Source: Edolisoma coerulescens (taxonomy: Eukaryota; Chordata; Aves; Passeriformes; Campephagidae). Taken from it: a stretch of 64,000 nt of DNA. Position numbers and translations under genes: made by a program. The stretch covers positions 263,777-327,776 of the forward strand of contig VWZW01000500.1 of NCBI GenBank assembly GCA_013397115.1, read 5' to 3'. Below are positions 11,183 to 22,700 of this stretch, one piece after another. Each line of letters starts with the position of its first letter. Positions within the stretch are counted from its first letter, which is position 1. The notes beneath the pieces are model-generated. The model searched no databases. It was not told the DNA's origin and was given only the letters and a program-made list of their open reading frames with translations.

Positions 11183-14100
11183 TACACCACACAGAGAAAC
11201 CTCACAGCCCCCTTGCATGAGGCCTGAGAGCAAGCTTGGGGTGGGGGACAGCTGTTCCCAGGGCTTGGGGAGGGCTGTGGTCAGGGATGTTCCCATGGAA
11301 AGGGCACAAAGGTTGAAATCAGAGCATCCCACTTATAAAAATCCTATTTCAGGTGTAAAAGTAAGTCTGTCACTTAGGTTACAAATCTTTTACCTTCCCA
11401 ACAGATGACACTGTTTGCTCTCAGGAGCTGCATTTCAACTTGCATTTTAAAATCTGCTCCGATTTTTCTTAAAACTGCCACCTGAATCCTTTTGCTATAA
11501 GCAAATTTGCTTTTATTCCCCCTGGGTCACATATCAGGCTGCTGTGTACCTTTAAGATATGCCAAAAAAAACTATGAGAAAACTTAATTAAATTGGAAAT
11601 GAGATCAGCTCCTGGGTAAATGCAAATTGGGTCAAATCCTCACCCTACCTGTGCTTTGATAAGGGATGTCCCTTTGGTCTGGCAGGCTGGGGGAGGTGAG
11701 ATAATTGGTGTAAAGGGCTTTCCAGGTCAGAGTTTGCTACAATAATCTAAGCTTTTGATAACATGAACTGTCAGAACAGATTTATAGCTAAAAAATCAAG
11801 GGGTTTAGGTGGCCTGGTAAAGTTGAGGCTCAGCCTGTTTTGGATTTTCTTTCCCAGTCAAGCTATGCTAAACAAAGCTGAGCTTCTGCTAAGGTGACCT
11901 AAGTGGACCTGGGAGGTATTTCACAAGCCTTCAAACCTTGTTTGCAGTCGGAGTTGTTTGTTCAACTTTCTCAGGCGCGGCCCCAGGCTCCCGCGGGACA
12001 CGTGCAGGGCGGTGCTGACTCACTGCAGGCATGGATTACCCACCGATGGTTATTCCAGGCAATGCCCCTGGACACAGTCACAGCAAATGATGGCGCTTAA
12101 AATAGAGAAGCTGAAGCAGAGACCTGCACTGGTTTTATGTGGAAACAGGGCATGAGCTAAGCAGGGAACCCACTCCTGCAAGCTCTGTGTGCGGCCACAG
12201 GGAAGAGTCACTGAGAGCCTCCTTTGGTGGTGACAGGCTCCTCTGATCTAGCCAGTGCCAGGACAAGGCCACAGCTCCAACAGGTCACAGCCCTGCTGAG
12301 GGAGGTGGTTTGCAGTGCTGTGAGCACTTTGCCAGGCAGGGGCTGAGGCTGCTCCTCTGTCCCAGCACAGTGGAGGAGACCTTGGGCACTCCAGATGCCA
12401 CAGGTGGGGGCAATGGGGAGAGTGCGGAGCACGGCTGGGCTCCCTGTGCCCACAGACAGCAGATGAGCCTCAGGCTTCAGAGAAGCCCCAGAAGCTCCCT
12501 GGGCACCTCCTTAGGACCCTGCAGGGCCATGTTTGGGGTGGTTGCAGTGTGGTAAGCCCAAATTAAAAGCCAGTGCCTGCACTGACCTGCCCCATGAGTT
12601 TTGTTTCTGTTCTCAGCCCACAGACAACTCATGCCACAGCTGTGGCAGCTGGTGAGGACCAAGTCACCCTTGTGTTACCCTCCGAGGCTGCCAGCATTTT
12701 GGAGCCCAGTTACGCTGGCCCTCAGCCGAAAATTACTCATTCCTAATGCCAGTGCCAGGAGCTGGGCTTCCCACCGGCACAGGGGCACAGCTTTGATGCG
12801 GTGAGCAGGACAGACAATGACCACAACAATGACTTATGGTCCAGTGGGAAACAAAATGTCTCTCTAAATCAGACCAACCACATGATAAAAAAACCATTAA
12901 AAATAATCAGAATTAGCTGTCCCATGGCCCTAGAAACCAGGCAACGAGACCTTCATGTAAACAGTCTTGTTTTCCATAGGAAGGTGGAAGCTCTGGCTGG
13001 ATTCAGTCCAGGATGGCTGTGGAGAACTCCAGCTTCTGCCTCATCAAGCAGAGAAGCAGCATTGCTCCACTAGGTGAAAGGTTTCCGTGTTATTTTCCAC
13101 TGCTAGGTGATGGATCCCCAGGGCACGTGGTGAGGCTCTTTGCAATCGTAACAAGTGACTGCACACTGCCTTGGCGGGGTGAATCATCTTCCCAGGGTGA
13201 CTTGTCCCCATTATTCCCACTGGTGCAGTGGTGGCCCCGTGGCACGATCCATACCATGCCCAGGGCACCGTGGGCACGGGAGAGCACCGGGGCAGGCGGC
13301 GCCCAGAGCCCACCACGGGAGCTGCTGTTGAGGAAAGCCTTGCCATGCCCTGAGCAGTGCCACTTTAATAACACACAGCTACCAAAATTCACCCCCCAGG
13401 ACAGCGGTAAGATCTCGGCTCACCTCGGTTTGCAGACAGCAGCTCTGGCTGAGCACAGGGATGAATAACTCCTCTGGGCACCACGTTGAACAGCCGCCCT
13501 CTCACTCTTCAGGGGCTTCATTGCACAACCTGGGACAAACACATGAACAATGCTCCTGCCTTTTAAAACCTTATAAAGCAAGACCTACTTGCCTAATAAC
13601 AGCTTTTAATAATAGTTTATTAAGTCTGCTCAAAGTTAATGCATATATTATGCACATTTTAATTACATCTTTAACTGCTAACAATATGGATGTAGTTATT
13701 GGCACAAAATCTTATTTGGTGGCTGCAGTATCTTTATGGAGGATTAACTTCAAAGCCTCATCTTGTCGTCATGCATCAAAGCTTGTATTTCAGATTACCT
13801 TCTGCTCCCCTACAGGTCAGCTAAGCAGCTTCCTTCGAGAAACTGAAAACATGATGTGGCTTTTTTCCTTGGACTGCCTTGTAGTGGGCAGGCTGTCGTG
13901 CTTCAAACCACTAGTTGAACAATACTGACATATTAAGTTAAAAAGAAAACCCTATCGGAGTCCTGGATCAGCAAAGGAATTGTGCCTTGACAGTAATTAA
14001 TTAAGTAGAACGCTTACTTTCCAGAATGATAAATAAAAATTAAGTATCAAAGATTTGATTCATTTGATACATTCCGCGTATCTTGCACACCAAATGCTTT

Positions 14101-17100
14101 TACCCTGCATTGCACCCAAATGCCAGAGGGTCACACCAGGACAATTACTGCCATTACATTGGCACTGAAACCACTTCCAAATGGCCATATATGGCCTGAA
14201 GCCCAGCTATGAACTTTAGCAATACAAAATGGCCCAAGTGCTTTGCTATTTATTAACTTGAAAGTCCAGGAGACTGCGATAAAATACTCTGCCTCATGGT
14301 AGTAATAAGGTCACCAAGAGCCCAAAGGTCATTTCATTTGCCCAAAGGAACCTACTTTTATGGTGATGGCATCTTTGGGGCTGGCCTTTCCTGGACCTCC
14401 CCCTGCCACAGCAGATGTTGACAGAGCGGCAATTTGTGTAGAAATGGTAAAAATTAAGAAAAATGCAAAACCTTAAAGCCTGGTATGTGAAAGGGGAGGG
14501 CCCTTGTCCAGAAAACAGAGCTGTGGTGGCACCTGGGGAGCACCAGCCTGGGGGTGTTGGTCCCTGCACTGCCCCTCACACCCAACACCACCTCTGCCCA
14601 TGCTGCCCCTGGTTCCCTGGTCTCCTCTTCGGGGGAACAGGCTAATGGGGCAGCAGGGGCACCCCGACAGCCTGGGGCTCAGGCAGACCAGGCCAGCCTT
14701 TGCACCCTTTGTTGAAAGGTCCCCAGCAGTGCCAAACCCCTGACCAGCACACAGACACCACATCTTTCCTGCAGAGAAGAAATGAAGCGTCAGCCAAGCC
14801 CCAAGCACCCCATGGGTGCTCCCCCCTCATGGAGCATCCCGTGAGTCACGCTGCCCTTCAAGCCCAAAATAGGCTTCCTCTGCCAGAGCAGAAGGGGATG
14901 TGGGCTGACCCTGCAGTGTCTCCGTCCAGCCTTCCCAGGGAGGCACAGGAAACCTCAGAGATCCTCTCAGTCCATCTCTGCCAACAAAAACAGTTCTGTG
15001 GGTTCCCCACAGGCAGCCAGGGCTGCAGCCAAAAGGAAGCAGCTGTGCCTGAAGGGAGAGGAGGAACCCCCCATGGCTGTGGGACCCTCACACCCCACTG
15101 TCCCACGGGGACCCTAAGCAGGCGTGTGATACAGGGACACATCTCACCCCACCCATCCCACAGCTCCTTCTTGGGAGTGGGAAGAAAATGGAGGGCTGGG
15201 TTGGTGCTCCAGAGGTAGCGACACAGCAGCCACAGCCCCCATGCACCCAGGACAGGATGCCAGCAAAGCTTCACTCAGGGGCCCTGGACAGCACCTTCTC
15301 AGTGCTCCGAGCTCTTGCCCAAACTGGCTCCTGCACTGCCCTCAGCTGCCTCTTCTCCCCTGGCATCAGGGAGAGGCTGAGGAGGGGCTTTAGTAAGGAA
15401 TGTTCCACAGATGCTGCTCAGCTGGAGAGGGTGTCCCTCACCTGGCATCATTCCAAGCGGGGACAAGAACCCCAAACTGTGTTGGTTTTACCAGCAGCTT
15501 CTTGTGCAAGAGCAGGGCAGCCCTGAACTGTCAGTGTTCATGCACCCACATCGAGCGTGTTTCATGATCTGATAAGGAGCAAAGAGGACATGCACAGAAA
15601 GTGCAGTAAACAAGGAGTAAAGTGGTGCAGAAAGGAACATGAGCTCCCTGTGTCACCACCCCAAAGGTCAACTGGCTGCTGTTTGTCCCCCTGATAATGC
15701 CTGGCGTGGAGGAGAAAGGGGTAACTGATAAGCCAGGAGCCCTGAAGATAAACACAGCACTGACAGCCATGGTTCAGGGTCAGAGCCCTCATGGGCACCA
15801 CAACAAATACTTGCTCTTTGATGCCAGGGTAGCCAAAACAAGCCTGATTGTGGGGAGAGCTCTGGGTTTTGATGACTCTGACCCTGAAGCTGCAGCTGCT
15901 GTCGCAAGCTCTAGGCTCAGGCTGCGCTTTTAGCAAGGTTAAGCTGTAGATTTACACCCCTCCAAGGCTGTCACTTTCCCTCCCCTCTCTCTTTATAAGT
16001 TTCTTCCAGAGCCTGTCCTGCCTGGGGACAGCTCATTGGAGACCCAAAGGAGAGGAAGCACCACCTAAGCCTTGTTTTGGAGGATCACCTGCCCACTCCC
16101 CAGGTAGCTGTGCTGGTTGGCAAACACTGGGGTAATGTGATACATCCCTTGCTGGCAGCCGGTGCTCCAAATTCCTATAATGCCAAAAGGGATTTGCCTA
16201 TTCCAACACCTGCAGCACATTCCCTGGAGAACTCGCCTCCCCAGCAAGGCCTGGATCCCACTGCTTTCAGCTGTGCCATGTCTTTGGGAGCCCCTCCATG
16301 TGCTGTGCTTTGTGCTGTCTCCATCTGAGCCTGTTCAGTCGGTTTGGTGTTGGCAGCCATGCCCTGGTGCCTCTGGATCTAGACCTGCTCGGGCAGCAGG
16401 GTGCAGGCAGGCTGGGTGTTCCAGAGAAAGGAAGGAGGATGTGAAAGCACCCTGTAAGCACAGGGGGAAAAATTCAAGACACTGAAAGCTGTCATTTAGC
16501 TTGACCTCTTGTTACACCTCCAACCATTATAACTTGATTGAGGGCCAACAAATGTGTCTCTGGCTGAGGGCTGACACGTGGTGGAGGATTGAGGGAGGGT
16601 AGGGGGGCGGTTTCCCTGCAAAAGCCACCTCAGGGGACCAAGCCATCCCACCTGCAGCATCCTCACTCAGGTGTTGTTTCAGCCAAACTCGTGTGTCCCC
16701 CTCCACCGCACAGCACACGCCAGGCTCACGGGCACAAACCAAGACTCCTGTGCTGGGGACACTTGGCCAGGAGTTTGAGGGACAGTGCTGGGACATCGTG
16801 TATCTTCCCATGGCTGCCTGGCAGTCCCTTCCAATGGGCTTCTGGTGCCCTCCAGAAATCCCAGTCTTCCCCCCTGCTGCTTCCCAGACCCTTTCACCAT
16901 CCACCCCATCCACCTCCTGGTGTTGACCCCTGGCCTGGAATGGCCCGGGGAGCCTGGTCCTGGTCCAGCACTGCTCAGAGTGGTCCCAGCTGGTGCCCAG
17001 TCATGGCAAGCATCCCACAGCTGGTGTCTCCCTGTGGGGAGGGATGCTGGGTTCTGGTGGAGCGGTTGCTCTGCCAGGATTCAGAGGTTGTCTCAGAAGA

Positions 17101-17313
17101 ACCTGTTTTCCCCCCAGGCAGAAGTTCAAAGTCTCCATGCTGCTTTGTGCTGGGAGATGGAAGTGAGGGAAAGGAGGAAATGGTGATTCCTGTCCGTGAT
17201 TGACACAGCTGACTGCTCAGTTTGACCTCCCAACCAGCCACAGAGGGACGGATGCATAAACACACACATACATATTTACAGGCACGCTCGCAGCAACCCA
17301 TTTTGCCAGGTCC
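11183..17313. other. intergenic DNA between the minisatellite and DNASE1L3
   Basis: Ordinary unique sequence. I found no recognisable exons, RNA genes or large repeats. The longest open frames (for example 204 codons at 16589-17203, plus strand) show no family resemblance and no splice-supported continuation. The DNASE1L3 promoter and 5' UTR must lie near the right end, but I see no decisive core-promoter element. Confidence 0.5.
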
Positions 17314-17451
17314 ATGAAGATGTTGCTCTTCTTCTTACTTTCACTCTTCCATTTCACCCCATCTCTGAGCCTAAAAATCTGCTCCTTCAATGTGAGGTCT
17401 TTTGGAGAAACTAAAATAGCCAGACCTGAAGTCGTCGATGCCGTGGTAAAG
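17314..17451 (+). CDS. DNASE1L3: DNASE1L3 coding exon 1 (residues 1-46)
   Basis: Signal peptide followed by KICSFNVRSFGETK, the first beta strand of the DNase I fold with the phosphate-binding Asn region. Donor AAG|GTACGT, phase 0. Confidence 0.95.
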
Positions 17452-20400
17452 GTACGTTCGTTTGCCTGGATGAGACAGACACTGAGCTTTCCAAGCGTTT
17501 CTTAGATGCAGAATCTTGCACTTCATTTGTCTTTTACAGTTAAATACCAAGTAAAGAGCGAATTATTTTAAAAATATCGTATGCTTAAAGTAAAAATCAG
17601 CCTGTGGTTGAACAGAATGTATGTTGTTATTTTAGCCTTTTAGCAGAAACAATATTTGCTGTTTCCTTTGCAAATTGAGTTAGGAAAGGAGGAAAACCTC
17701 AGTGCACAGTAAAAATAATTCTCACTTTGAATCCACAGAGCTTTGTTTTGTGATACATTATTTAGCTTCCTTATGTGCTAGGTATTATCAAATATTCTTG
17801 TCTAATTAAACCTATTCTCAGGACAGCAAATAGTATCTGTCATACTAGAGTCTGGTAGAAATCTGAAAAGCCCAATTGCTAATTTCTGTAAGTAAACCCT
17901 CACCATCGGGCTGCCTCTGCAGAAGCTGAAGATAACCTTGCTTTTAAAAAGAACCACCTTTTAGACTTGTAGCTTTGCAAATGCCCTCCCAAGACGCCAC
18001 AGTGAGGGAGGACGTGGGGCTTGGCATTAGTGGGGCGGCTGTGCGTGCAGAATGGCACCAATGGGCAATGGCACCATAACTGGCTTTATTTTAGTTCCTT
18101 TTATTGACAACTGGCAGAGAAGAGTGGTTTGCTTGGCTTTGCACTCCCAGACCGCTCTTCCTATACTGCCGTCACTGTGGGCAATATATACTAAATTATG
18201 GGGTAACTTAGATAACTTTGGATAAGTTTCAGGGGGCAAAAAGGGACTTTTTCCTGACAAAAATCACCCACAAAGTTTAAAGAACAATGAAACTATGGGC
18301 AGAGGGAAGCTCCTGAGAGTGTTGGGCTTTGTGTGAGCTGGGCTTTCCCACGGGGAATCCCAACAGTAGCTGTGGGAGCTGAGCCTGCAGCCGCTCTGAG
18401 GTGTGCAGTCCCCTGGTGTCGGGACCCTGTTTTGAGACAGGGCGTTTCTTTGGGCTCCAGGGGCTATTTCAGAGGAATCTGCAACAAACTGAGACAGGTG
18501 AATGCTGACCGTGGGGAAGGAGTGGGGCGGGGCAGGGGCAGCACCCCAGCAGTGGTGGTGATGGTGGAATCAGGCTCATAGCAGGGGCTTTTGCTGCTCC
18601 TTCCCCTCCACACTTCCTCCTCAGGGTCAGGTGCCAAAGTTTTCCACTAAATCTGAAACCATTCTGCTCCTGGGTTCCCTCTCCCAGCTCCTGCTGGGGC
18701 ATGCAGCAGCTCTGAAAGCAGAACAGCTTCGTTCCAGCCCCTGCTCCCCTCCCACGATCCCAGCCTGGGTGCCACTTCTTCCACAGAGGACTTACCCCAT
18801 GCCTGTAACCACTTCTTTCTAACCCCTTCCTAATCCTCTAAGACCAGCCATCTGCAAACTTCCTCCTGCTCCTTCCCCTTGCAGATCATTTCCCGCTGTG
18901 ACATCATGCTCCTGATGGAAATAAAGGACAGCAAGAACCGTGTTTGTCCTCTCCTGGTGGAGAAGCTCACCAGGTAGGGTGGCCATGGGCAAATGGACAA
19001 ATATTGGGAAGAGCCTGTGCTCTGCTCAGCGCCACCTTACTGGGGCAAAATCTTAGGATCTGGGCTCTGTCCCAGTGTCAAGGAAGGACCAGGCTCTGGC
19101 AGTCTTGCTGAGGGACAGGAGCAAAGCCAGTTCCAGGCCACTGCAGAACACATTTTAAAATCAGTATAACCAAGTTAAATTCAATTTGGTACGGAGAAGT
19201 TCCCGAAGGAGAAAAAAAGGAAGGGGAAATGCCCTCACCGGGCTGGCATCAGGCTGCAGCAGGACAGCCACCTTCCTGCAGGGCTCAGAACTGCTTTAGA
19301 TTAGGGATTGCCTGCCTGGAATGACAATCCAGAGGAAACAGCAGCGTTCGGCTGCCTGGACATGAGACCCAGCTGAAGGAGAGACAGAGGCTGCAATGAG
19401 CAGGGAGAGGGTGGAGTGAAGAGCCAGTGATGGAGCAGGGGTCCAGCTCCTGAGAAAGGTTTAGTGTCTGTACCCACCTACCTCTGAGGTCAGGCAGGCA
19501 GCACCCAGACCCTTGGACACAGGCAAAATGATCTCCCTCTCAGTCCCTCGTGAGTGCAGAAATAAACTCAGGAACACCACTTTGCTTCCAGCCAGATGCC
19601 AGGGCCAGAGGAGGAGTACAGGTGCGTGGCCAGCGAGAGGCTGGGCAGGAACAGCTACAAGGAGCAATATGTCTTCATCTACAGGTGGGTGAGCTCCCTT
19701 TGCCAACAAGCCAGCCCCTCCCCCTGCCCTCTGGGGCACAGCCCCCTGGAGATGGGCTGGACACGGTGGTGGCTGTGCTCGGAGGGAGCCGGAGAGCTGC
19801 AGGCTGTGCAGGTGGGTTGTGCCGTGCCTGGATGTGGGGACCATCCCAGCACAGCCACCAGTGTGGCTGTATCCATCCCAGACTATGGCCTGGGGCCCAG
19901 CTCAGAGCACGGAGTCAGTGTTAGACATGGCTCAGTGAGCCACGAGTGCGATGTCCCCTATCCTGTTCATTCCGCTGCAGGCAAAATCAGGTATCGGTGA
20001 AACAAACCTACCAGTACCCTGACACCCAGCCTGGGGACGAGGATGTCTTCTCCAGGGAGCCCTTCGCCATCTGGTGGCAGTCTCCCAAAACCGGTGAGGT
20101 GTTTCAGAAAGAAGTCATTGTCCCCCTGTGAGCCAGCACGGGCTGGACCCGAGCACGGGGAGGGCAGGCTCAAGGGGCTGCATCCAGACCCCACTGCACT
20201 TTCTTCCAAGAGCAGCGTTTTCCCTTGAGGGCCGCTGCCTCTGGGAAAGTCCACAGCCCTGCACGTGCCCTGCTGGGAAAGCCTCTGCTGCTGCCATGGG
20301 CAGCGGGTTGGTGGGTGCACTCCGTGCTGCTGGCATGGCCTGGGGCCGGTTTCTGTGTGGGTGCTGGGTCAGGGTTTGCCTGCACTGGCACAGCCCAGGC

Positions 20401-22480
20401 CCAGCTGAGTGCCTGGGACACTGTGCAACCACAGAGATCACCCTGCTCCACAGTCACAGCAGAAGCTGTTTCTTCCTCAGAAAAAACCCCCTTGCTTACA
20501 AGTCAGTCTTTGTTTCTCTGTGACTCATTCTCTGTTTAACCATTACATTTTCCCTGTTGCTCTGCCTTGTTTTGAAGCTGTCGGTGAGTTTGCTGTTATC
20601 CCTCTGCACACCACACCGGACACAGCAGTGCGGGAGATTGATGAGCTCTATGACGTGTACTTAGATGTCAAACAGCGCTGGAAAACCGAGGTTGGTTGCC
20701 ACATCCGTGTCACTTACAGGGCTTTGGTACCGAGTCACTGGCCACGTTATTCGCTATTCAGAGCTGAAAACCTTAAACCCATCGATAATGAGCCCCAGGT
20801 TTTGAGTATCTCTTTGGTGTATTTTCATTGAGTTCTCCAAATTTTATACAGTAAACCTGATCACCTAATAAAACTATTATCAGCATGCCCCGGTGTGCCC
20901 AGCAGAAAGGAGAAGCCCCACTGCATCCATGGACCATAAAAATCCTCATTGGTCTTCTTTTGAAAATCCATCCTCATGATTACATCTGGAAACCCTCCTA
21001 CCTTCCAGAACTTCATCTTCATGGGGGACTTCAATGCTGGGTGTAGCTATGTTCCCCAAAAGCAGTGGAAGAACATCCGTCTGAGGACTTACTCCGAATT
21101 CCTCTGGCTAATTGGTGACAAAAATGACACAACGGTGAAGAACAGCACAAGATGTGCATATGACAGGTAAAGGGCTCACTGCCAAACCACCCGCTGGTTA
21201 TGACTCTCTGAGAGAAAAATTGTATCAAAAGGTGTCAGTGACCAACAGAGAAAACAAATGTACACGAGCCCATCAAACATAAAACGGTGTCCAGGGGAAA
21301 TGTGATCCAAATGTTGCTAGTCAGGAGCACAAAGCCCTTTGCAGACCAGACTGGGCAGGATTTACACAGAACCAGCCACTGCTGTGGTTCAGGTGGGGAC
21401 GGACGACAGGACAGCCAGCAGCACCTCTCATCTGCAGGGAGCCCTGCAGACACCTGGCAGGAGGTGCTGCTGCCTTCTCCATGCCAGCTTTGCATGGCTT
21501 TTGCTCTTATGTTTGTAATTTGGATTGACAGATGCACAGCGAGGTTCTGCTCGGGGAGGGGACACCTCACCTTGTTCTGGACATGTGGCAAGGCCTGCTG
21601 CCACTGCATTTCCCTCGGCAGGGAAAAGAACACATCTGCTATTAGAGCCCAGAGTCCTCTTGAAAGACGAGTTTCTGGGTCTGAGCAGGACTTCACTGAT
21701 ACTCCGGTCGTTGTTGTCCTGTGATTTTTGTATCCAAAGCAGGGCTTTGAAATTTGCAGCATTATTGGGTGGGTTTAGACAGAAGTCATTTAATGTTGGC
21801 TTCCAAGGCCAAGATATTTATGTGCCTTGCTGCCAAGGAGACACCTAAAGGAGCTGACATCTCTGGGTGGGCAGCCCATGGGTAAGGACAAACCACACAT
21901 AGCTGTGGCTTCATCAGAGCCACCTCTCTGGCCGCCAGCTCAGTGCAGAGTGGCTGCCACAGGTCAGGCACCCCATCACAGCACAGCATTCCCTTGCTCC
22001 TTGCAGGATTGTGGTCAGTGGACAGAAGCTCATCCAGGCTGTGGTGCCACACTCTGCCAATATCTTTGATTTCCTGGAGGAGTTGCAGATGACCGAGGAG
22101 CAGGTAGGCACAGCAGAGCCTCTGCAGCAGCGGGGAAGGGCTGACGTGGCAGCACGGAGCCAGCAGTGTCCAGGCAGTGCTGAGCACAGCCCTGGCTGCA
22201 AAACCAGGTCATCAGTGATCATCACTCCCATACTGTTGCCATGCTCATGTGCCACCTCCCCACGTCCAAGCACTGCACATCCACTTTCCACCCAGGCAGG
22301 GCTTGGAGAGAGTACGGGTGGCTCCCAACCCTCCGTGCCGCTGCCTTGCAGGCGCTGGGGGTGAGCGACCATTTCCCAGTAGAATTCGAGTTAAAAGCAA
22401 AAGGTGGCTTCTTCAACTGGCTGAGATCAAAGTTTTCGAGGAAGAGGAGACCAAAGAAGAGCCGCCGATCGAGGTCATGA
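17314..22480 (+). CDS. DNASE1L3: DNASE1L3 (DNase gamma), complete, 8 coding exons, 309 aa
   Basis: Secreted Ca/Mg-dependent endonuclease of the DNase I family that degrades chromatin in microparticles and apoptotic debris. Join 17314-17451, 18885-18973, 19592-19684, 19981-20093, 20578-20690, 21009-21166, 22007-22103, 22352-22480 (930 nt). Residues 1-20 are a signal peptide (MKMLLFFLLSLFHFTPSLSL); the mature chain starts near KICSFNVRSFGE. Active-site residues of the fold are all present: Glu58 (MEIKD), His155 (PLHTTP), Asp189/Asn191 (GDFNAG), Asp234 (CAYDR) and His274 (SDHFP). Cys194 and Cys231 should form the conserved disulfide. Residues 282-309 are a basic tail, the DNASE1L3-specific feature needed for nucleosomal or membrane-shielded DNA. 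Human is 305 aa. Start chosen by signal-peptide fit; a second ATG is at codon 3. Divergent from ABHD6, convergent with FLNB. Confidence 0.96.
18885..18973 (+). CDS. DNASE1L3: DNASE1L3 coding exon 2 (residues 47-76)
   Basis: Acceptor CCCCTTGCAG, donor CCAG|GTAGGG. Encodes IISRCDIMLLMEIKDSKN with catalytic, metal-binding Glu58. Ends with a split codon AG|C. Confidence 0.95.
19592..19684 (+). CDS. DNASE1L3: DNASE1L3 coding exon 3 (residues 76-107)
   Basis: Acceptor TTGCTTCCAG, donor TACAG|GTGGGT. Encodes ...SERLGRNSYKEQYVFIYR, strongly family-like. The first dozen residues (QMPGPEEEYRC) are unlike the mammalian segment and add Cys87. The alternative acceptor five bases downstream would break the frame. 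Confidence 0.92.
19981..20093 (+). CDS. DNASE1L3: DNASE1L3 coding exon 4 (residues 107-145)
   Basis: Acceptor TTCCGCTGCAG, donor ACCG|GTGAGG. Encodes QNQVSVKQTYQYPDTQPG and DVFSREPFAIWWQSP, the DVFSREPF motif being typical of the family. Confidence 0.95.
20578..20690 (+). CDS. DNASE1L3: DNASE1L3 coding exon 5 (residues 145-182)
   Basis: Acceptor TTGTTTTGAAG, donor GAG|GTTGGT (weak +3/+4 bases). Encodes FAVIPLHTTPDTAVREIDEL, with catalytic His155, then DVKQRWKTE. Confidence 0.95.
21009..21166 (+). CDS. DNASE1L3: DNASE1L3 coding exon 6 (residues 183-235)
   Basis: Acceptor TACCTTCCAG, donor ACAG|GTAAAG. Encodes NFIFMGDFNAGCSYV with Asp189 and Asn191, and ends at CAYDR with catalytic Asp234. 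Cys194 and Cys231 are both in this exon. Confidence 0.95.
22007..22103 (+). CDS. DNASE1L3: DNASE1L3 coding exon 7 (residues 235-267)
   Basis: Acceptor CTCCTTGCAG, donor CAG|GTAGGC. Encodes RIVVSGQKLIQAVVPHSANI and a helix ending LQMTEEQ. Ends in phase 0. Confidence 0.94.
22352..22480 (+). CDS. DNASE1L3: DNASE1L3 last coding exon (residues 268-309 and stop)
   Basis: Acceptor GCTGCCTTGCAG; stop TGA at 22478-22480. Encodes ALGVSDHFPVEFEL with catalytic His274, then a tail with FFNWL followed by a dense Arg/Lys/Ser stretch (RKRRPKKSRRSRS). Confidence 0.95.
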   Translation, partial: ALGVSDHFPVEFELKAKGGFFNWLRSKFSRKRRPKKSRRSRS

Positions 22481-22700
22481 GCGTGCTGAGTCCTCTTACA
22501 GGGCATGAAAATACACAGATGCCAACAGATCTTGTAGAAGACTGGTGTAGATATACTCACAGCAAGTGCAATATTTAGTGAGGAAAAAAAAACCCAAACA
22601 TTTTGTTAAAATTCAAATATTTTGGGTGAGAAGGCAAACTAAACCTTCAGGTTGCTTTTTCTTCATTGTATACAGAAATAAATCAGCTAGAAGCAGCACA
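22481..22700 (+). other. DNASE1L3: DNASE1L3 3' UTR with poly(A) signal
   Basis: AATAAA at 22677-22682, about 200 bp after the stop, is the first canonical signal. Cleavage is expected about 10-25 bases later. The end point given is approximate. Confidence 0.6.

Noticed and set aside
16589..17203. 204-codon frame just upstream of DNASE1L3
   Set aside because: Several other frames are open over the same stretch and there is no family resemblance. DNASE1L3 already has a good signal-peptide start at 17314.
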